NCBI GenBank assembly: GCA_026003615.1
Contig: BPHQ01000001.1
Coordinates: forward strand, 372,001-436,000
Origin: Bellilinea sp.
GTDB taxonomy: Bacteria; Chloroflexota; Anaerolineae; Anaerolineales; Anaerolineaceae
Direction of reading: 5' to 3'
DNA: 64,000 bases
A program made the translations under genes and the position numbers. The notes beneath the pieces are model-generated. The model was not told the origin of the DNA. It did not search any database and was given only the letters and a program-made list of their open reading frames with translations. Positions 59,310 to 64,000 of this stretch are shown here, one piece after another; position 1 is the first letter of the stretch; every line of letters starts with the position of its first letter.

Positions 59310-61043
59310 ATGAAACTGGACAGGCGTCTGCTCGAACTTTTAGGAACAGGGCGGTGGCTGGTGGTTTTGATTGGGGGTGTCGTCCTGGCGGCTGCGATCT
59401 TGATTGTTTTGCAGGTGCGCCTGTTAAGCCAGGTTTTAAACTCGGTCTTTTTAGAAGGCAGAAACCTCAGCGAGATTAGCCCTTGGCTCATCAGTTTGCT
59501 TATCGTCGGCGGGTTGCGAGCAGCTGCGGCAGGGGGGATAGAGGTCATCAGCGGTTGGTTGGCTGTTCGGATTAAGGAAAACCTTCGCCACACCCTTGTT
59601 AACCGCCTTTTGGATGCAGGACCTGCGTTCATCCAGCACGAAAACAGCGGTGAAATCAGTAATACGTTTTTGAATGGAGTGGATGCGCTGGATGCTTATT
59701 ATTCCCAATATCTTCCTCAGCTGCTCATCGCTGCCATTACTCCATTGACCATATTGCTGATAGTGTTCCCGCTGGACTGGCTTTCCGGTCTGATCTTTTT
59801 ACTGACGGCACCGCTGGTTCCCTTTTTCATGGTATTGATCGGCAAAGGTTCCGAAAGTGTTACCCGCCGCCAGTGGCAGTCTCTTAGCCGGATGAGTGCC
59901 TTCTTTCTGGATACGCTTCAGGGCTTGCGGGAACTGAAACAATGGAATCGCTCTGAGGGTCACGCCGAGCGAATCGCCGAAGTTGCTGAAAATTACCGGC
60001 GGAAAACAATGGCGGTCCTGAGAATAACTTTTATGTCTGCGCTCGTGTTGGAGCTGGTGGCAACGATCAGCACTGCTGTGGTTGCTGTTCAGGTTGGACT
60101 GCGTTTGCTATACGGGTGGATGCAGTTTGAACAGGCTTTCGTTATCTTGCTCTTGGCGCCGGAGTTTTACCAACCACTGCGGGTGCTGGGGCAGCGGTTT
60201 CATGCCGGGATGAGCGGTGTGAGTGCTGCGCATCGAATTTTTGGATTGCTCGATTCCTTGCCTCCATCGAACAAAACCATCCGACAAGGAGTGCCGTTGT
60301 TTGAAAGAGGCGGTATCATCCGATTTGAAAAAGTGACCTTCCAATTTCCCGCACGCGAAGTAGCTACCCTGAGAGACCTTGATTTTGAAATCCGATACGG
60401 CGAAACGGTGGCTTTGGTTGGTAAAAGCGGGAGTGGAAAAACCACTCTGGCAAGTTTGTTGATGGGTTTCATTCAACCTCAAAAAGGACAAATTCGAATC
60501 AACCATGTCTCGCTGGCAGAAGTTGACCCCTGTTCTTGGCGGCAGCAAATTGCCTGGGTTGGGCAGCGGCCTTATGTGATGCACGGCACGCTGCGTGATA
60601 ACCTCCTCCTGGCAGCCCCTCAGGCTGGCGAGGCTGCACTGAAAAAGGCGATTCAGTTCGCACAATTGGATGAGGTGATTGCACGTCTGCCTCAGGGTCT
60701 GGATACCTGTTTAGGCGAGCAAGAGGCGAAACTCAGTAGCGGCGAAGTTCAAAGACTGGCATTGGCGCGAGCCTTTCTGAAAAATGCTCCGATTGTCATT
60801 CTGGATGAACCGACTGCTCATCTGGATGCTTCGCTGGAACAAGCACTGGAGGAGAGTATCCTCCACTTGTGCAAGGGGAGAACGGCGTTATTAATTGCTC
60901 ATCGCCTGCCAACCGTGATGCGGGCTGACCGAATTTTGGTCTTTCGCGACGGGCGACTTGTCGAAGAGGGCAATCATGCTCAATTAATTGCTCAGAAGGG
61001 TTATTATGCCAGACTGGTTCAGGGATATGGGGGAAGAGCATGA
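59310..61043 (+). CDS. cydD: Thiol reductant ABC exporter subunit CydD
   Basis: ABC transporter TMD plus NBD; ALVGKSGSGKTTLASLLMG, LSSGEVQRLALARAFLKNAPIVILDEPTAHLD; QYLPQLLIAAITPLTI. Confidence 0.88.
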   Translation: MKLDRRLLELLGTGRWLVVLIGGVVLAAAILIVLQVRLLSQVLNSVFLEGRNLSEISPWLISLLIVGGLRAAAAGGIEVISGWLAVRIKENLRHTLVNRLLDAGPAFIQHENSGEISNTFLNGVDALDAYYSQYLPQLLIAAITPLTILLIVFPLDWLSGLIFLLTAPLVPFFMVLIGKGSESVTRRQWQSLSRMSAFFLDTLQGLRELKQWNRSEGHAERIAEVAENYRRKTMAVLRITFMSALVLELVATISTAVVAVQVGLRLLYGWMQFEQAFVILLLAPEFYQPLRVLGQRFHAGMSGVSAAHRIFGLLDSLPPSNKTIRQGVPLFERGGIIRFEKVTFQFPAREVATLRDLDFEIRYGETVALVGKSGSGKTTLASLLMGFIQPQKGQIRINHVSLAEVDPCSWRQQIAWVGQRPYVMHGTLRDNLLLAAPQAGEAALKKAIQFAQLDEVIARLPQGLDTCLGEQEAKLSSGEVQRLALARAFLKNAPIVILDEPTAHLDASLEQALEESILHLCKGRTALLIAHRLPTVMRADRILVFRDGRLVEEGNHAQLIAQKGYYARLVQGYGGRA

Positions 61044-62788
61044 AGACCATCCTGCGCCTGTTGGGATTTTTGAAACCTTTTTGGGGCTGGGTTTCACTCT
61101 CGGTTTTATTGAATGCAGCCACCATTTTTGCAGGCATTGGATTATTGGGAACTTCGGCTGATTTAATCGCCCGGGCAGCATTACAACCCGGCATAGCACC
61201 TTTGCAGGTATCCATTGTGGGGGTGCGATTCTTTGGGATTTCGCGGGCTGTCCTGCGATACCTTGAACGCCTGGTATCTCACTCGGTCAATTTTCGGCTA
61301 CTCGCTCAGCTGCGAGTGTGGTTTTATCGCCGCGTGGAACCGCTGGCTCCGGCCCGATTGCAGGATTATCGCAGCGGGGATATTCTTCAGCGGGCAATTG
61401 GGGATATTGAAACTCTGGAAAATTTTTATGTACGGGTAATTGCCCCGCCATTGAGTGCAATTTTGGTAACGGTTGGGATGGGGTGGTTTGTGGGAATGGT
61501 GGACTGGCGGATGGGGGCAGTGCTGGCCGGGGGGTTGTTGATGGGTGGCGGAGGTTTATCCTTGCTCGCTTATTGGGTTGGTCAGAAAAGGGGAGCGGCT
61601 TATGTTCAGCAAATGGCGCAACTTAATAGTGAGATGGTGGGCATCATTCAGGGGATAACAGATATTGTTGCGTATAGCCAAGAGAAAATAATTCAACGAC
61701 GCGTGGAATCTTCTCTCGGGAATATTTCTCAAATTCAGCGCCGGCTGATTTTCGAAAGTGGTGTGGTCAATGGGTTGATGATCTTCCTGACCAATCTGAC
61801 CCTTGTGCTGCTCTTGTGGCTGACCATACCCCTGGTCAACGGTGGAGCGATCGAAGGTTACCGATTGGCCGTCCTGGCGATGCTCAGTCTGGCAAGTTTT
61901 GAAGCGGTCAATGCGCTGCCGCAATCTGCTCAATTGCTGCGCGGGAACCTGGAATCGGCTCAGCGGTTGTTTGAAATCAGCGACCAGCTGCCAGCGGTTT
62001 TTGAACCCCGTTACCCGCAAGAGGTGCCAACAGCACAACTTCCCCGACTGGAGGTCAACCAGCTGACCTTCACCTATCCAGGCCGACCCGAGCCGGCTCT
62101 GAAAGAGATAGATTTGTGTCTTTTTCCCGGCAAGAGAGTTGCAGTGGTAGGAGAAAGCGGGGCAGGCAAGTCCACTCTGGTTCAGTTGCTGCTTCGTTTT
62201 TGGGATTATGACGAGGGGGTAATTCGGTTAAATGGGGTGGACTATAAAAATCTGGCTTCGGTCGGTATCCGCCGATTTTTTGGTGTCGTTTCAGCTGCGC
62301 CGTATTTATTCAATGCCACTATTCGGCAGAATTTGCTGATAGCCCGTCCCAATGCTGATGAACAGGTTTTGTGGCAGGCTATCCAATTGGCGGGTTTGGA
62401 GGAATGGCTGGCAACTTTACCGAATGGACTGGAAACGTGGGTGGGTGAACAGGGTCAGTTTCTGAGCGGAGGGGAGCGTCAGCGTCTGGCTGCCGCACGG
62501 GCTTTCTTAAGTGAGGCCCCCTTTATTTTATTGGATGAACCTACTACCGGACTGGACTCGTTGAATGAAATCCAGATCATGAGAACCGTTTTGGAAATTT
62601 TCAAAAATCGGGGTGTGTTATGGATTACCCACCGCCTGCTTGAAATGGAGCAAATGGATGAAATTCTTGTACTGCAAAACGGGCGGGTAATCGAACGCGG
62701 GAATCATCACCGCCTGCTGGAAGCAGGCGGTGTGTATGCCGGTCTCTGGCAGGCACAGCAGCGTATATTGTGGAATGTCGGGTCGTAG
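61040..62788 (+). CDS. cydC: Thiol reductant ABC exporter subunit CydC
   Basis: GISRAVLRYLERLVSHSVNFRLLAQLRVWFYRRVEPLAPARL; VVGESGAGKSTLVQLL; LSGGERQRLAAARAFL. Confidence 0.9.
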   Translation: MKTILRLLGFLKPFWGWVSLSVLLNAATIFAGIGLLGTSADLIARAALQPGIAPLQVSIVGVRFFGISRAVLRYLERLVSHSVNFRLLAQLRVWFYRRVEPLAPARLQDYRSGDILQRAIGDIETLENFYVRVIAPPLSAILVTVGMGWFVGMVDWRMGAVLAGGLLMGGGGLSLLAYWVGQKRGAAYVQQMAQLNSEMVGIIQGITDIVAYSQEKIIQRRVESSLGNISQIQRRLIFESGVVNGLMIFLTNLTLVLLLWLTIPLVNGGAIEGYRLAVLAMLSLASFEAVNALPQSAQLLRGNLESAQRLFEISDQLPAVFEPRYPQEVPTAQLPRLEVNQLTFTYPGRPEPALKEIDLCLFPGKRVAVVGESGAGKSTLVQLLLRFWDYDEGVIRLNGVDYKNLASVGIRRFFGVVSAAPYLFNATIRQNLLIARPNADEQVLWQAIQLAGLEEWLATLPNGLETWVGEQGQFLSGGERQRLAAARAFLSEAPFILLDEPTTGLDSLNEIQIMRTVLEIFKNRGVLWITHRLLEMEQMDEILVLQNGRVIERGNHHRLLEAGGVYAGLWQAQQRILWNVGS

Positions 62789-62791
62789 CAA

Positions 62792-64000
62792 TTACTGGTT
62801 TAAGGCCGACATCATTGAAACCCGCAGGGCAATGCGGTAAATCTCTTTCAAGGCGGTGACAACCTCCGGTGGTTGTTGTTCCTCGCTTTGAGCGATGAGG
62901 GCTGAAAGCATTTGAACAAATTCGGGAGTGACCATCTCGGATTTTTCCTGCATCAATTTCATTCGCTCGTCGTAACTGGGTGCTTCGAGGAGTTGTTCGA
63001 TCAGTGCCACTTCGGGCGGGGGTGCGGAAGCCTGCTCAAGGATGCCGTTGACCTTTTGCAATTTGGCAATCCGTTCCAAATCGCCATTGGAGCGGGCGTT
63101 GTTTAATTCCTGCTGTAAGACCTCGACGAAATACGCATCCATTTCATCCAAATGTTGCTGAGTAGCGGTTTCGATGTTCTCAGCGGCCAATATCTGATTT
63201 AGCAGCTTGCGGCTGTCTTCCAATTGAAGCTGAATCTGTTCATCCACCTTGCGCGTAAATTCGAGCAACTTTTGGCGAAGGTTCTCCAGGCGAGTTTTTT
63301 CTTCGCCGCTGGCTTGTTCAATTCGATCTGCTAACATCTGGAAAAAGGTGTAATCCATTCCATTGCGGGTCATCGAGACGATGGTACTGAGTTTAACATC
63401 GCTGTCGGCGGTTTGCAGAATCAGTTCGAGCAATTTCTGGCGGGTGAAACCTTCTTTTGCGGCTTCTTGCAGCATTTGGACAGCTTGTTGGGCTTCTTCG
63501 GATTGACTTTTAATTTCCTGCCCGATTTTGGTGTTTTCAAGCAGCTCTTTTTGGATGGCAGCCAGAACTCTTGCCCCGCGTTCATCGCCCTGGGCAAGGG
63601 CGCTTTCGATCAGGCGGGTCAGGAGCGAGAACATACCAGCATCAATCAGAGCCTCTTCCTGCTTGATAATTTCTAAACGTGATTCGGCCTGAGGGGTTGA
63701 AAGAATACGTTGTAGTAAATTGAGTCGTTTTTGCTGCTCGTCAATCATTTGCCGGGTGATGCCGTCAGCTTCCAAAACCCGTTCAATGAGGGTTTGAAAA
63801 GTCAGCATGGTTTGCGGGCGCAACAGATAGGCTTTGCGTTTTTCGGGTGCCAGTTTGTTCATTACCTGATTGATAAGCGGTCCAATCAGTTTTTCTTGCT
63901 CGTTTGCGGGCAATCCCATTTCGGGGGGGACGAAGGTGAGCAATAATTCTTTGTCAGGGTCGTGGTAGACAATTGGCGTGCCGAGCATTCCTTCGTAACC
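62792..64000 (-). CDS. CpXC-domain-type protein with long helical C-terminus; N-terminus outside window
   Basis: Frame open to edge (GYEGMLGTPIVYHDPDKELLLTFVPPEMGLPANEQEKLIGPLINQ); helical Glu/Gln-rich remainder. Confidence 0.65.
   Translation of the reverse strand, partial: GYEGMLGTPIVYHDPDKELLLTFVPPEMGLPANEQEKLIGPLINQVMNKLAPEKRKAYLLRPQTMLTFQTLIERVLEADGITRQMIDEQQKRLNLLQRILSTPQAESRLEIIKQEEALIDAGMFSLLTRLIESALAQGDERGARVLAAIQKELLENTKIGQEIKSQSEEAQQAVQMLQEAAKEGFTRQKLLELILQTADSDVKLSTIVSMTRNGMDYTFFQMLADRIEQASGEEKTRLENLRQKLLEFTRKVDEQIQLQLEDSRKLLNQILAAENIETATQQHLDEMDAYFVEVLQQELNNARSNGDLERIAKLQKVNGILEQASAPPPEVALIEQLLEAPSYDERMKLMQEKSEMVTPEFVQMLSALIAQSEEQQPPEVVTALKEIYRIALRVSMMSALNQ

Noticed and set aside
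59310-62788. CydDC as a novel ABC pair
   Set aside because: Domain order and motifs fit the known thiol reductant exporter CydDC family; absence of cydAB nearby is not unusual.
1-64000. CRISPR arrays, transposases, integrases, prophage or defence islands
   Set aside because: No regularly spaced repeats, no IS-type ORFs and no phage structural or nuclease/defence proteins were recognised.

Overview
This looks like ordinary chromosomal sequence from a Chloroflexota/Anaerolineae-like bacterium; the taxonomy is inferred from protein flavour and gene content and was not tested. Genes are dense on both strands, with about 58 supported CDSs. They include a class II ribonucleotide reductase C-terminus at the left edge, lysA, a ComM/YifB-type ATPase, proC, a MalY/PatB aminotransferase, csp, mtaB, a GH13 glucosidase, ldh, and a large hybrid histidine kinase with a REC-CpaE/MinD partner. 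They also include a KimA-like K+ permease with two TrkA proteins, rpmH-rnpA-yidD-[PQQ-propeller lipoprotein]-yidC-jag, pyrimidine phosphorylase, and ileS behind a T-box leader. Further right are an NAD-linked formate dehydrogenase operon with mobA/fdhD, PGI/PMI, cydDC, and a CpXC-type protein cut by the right edge. RNA features missing from the ORF track are a T-box leader before ileS and a probable 6S RNA at about 48.26-48.43 kb. rpmH (56 aa) was also missed because of its length. The best candidate for an undescribed system is a pteridine/ribityl-pyrimidine-like locus at about 40.6-47.8 kb. It encodes GTP cyclohydrolase II, a stand-alone RibD reductase domain, a Zn-type dehydrogenase, a PTPS-family enzyme with Glu at the usual catalytic Cys position, a GT4 glycosyltransferase and a SAM methyltransferase, with a flippase-like membrane protein just upstream. 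I saw no CRISPR array, rRNA, IS element or prophage. tRNAs could not be excluded rigorously by eye.
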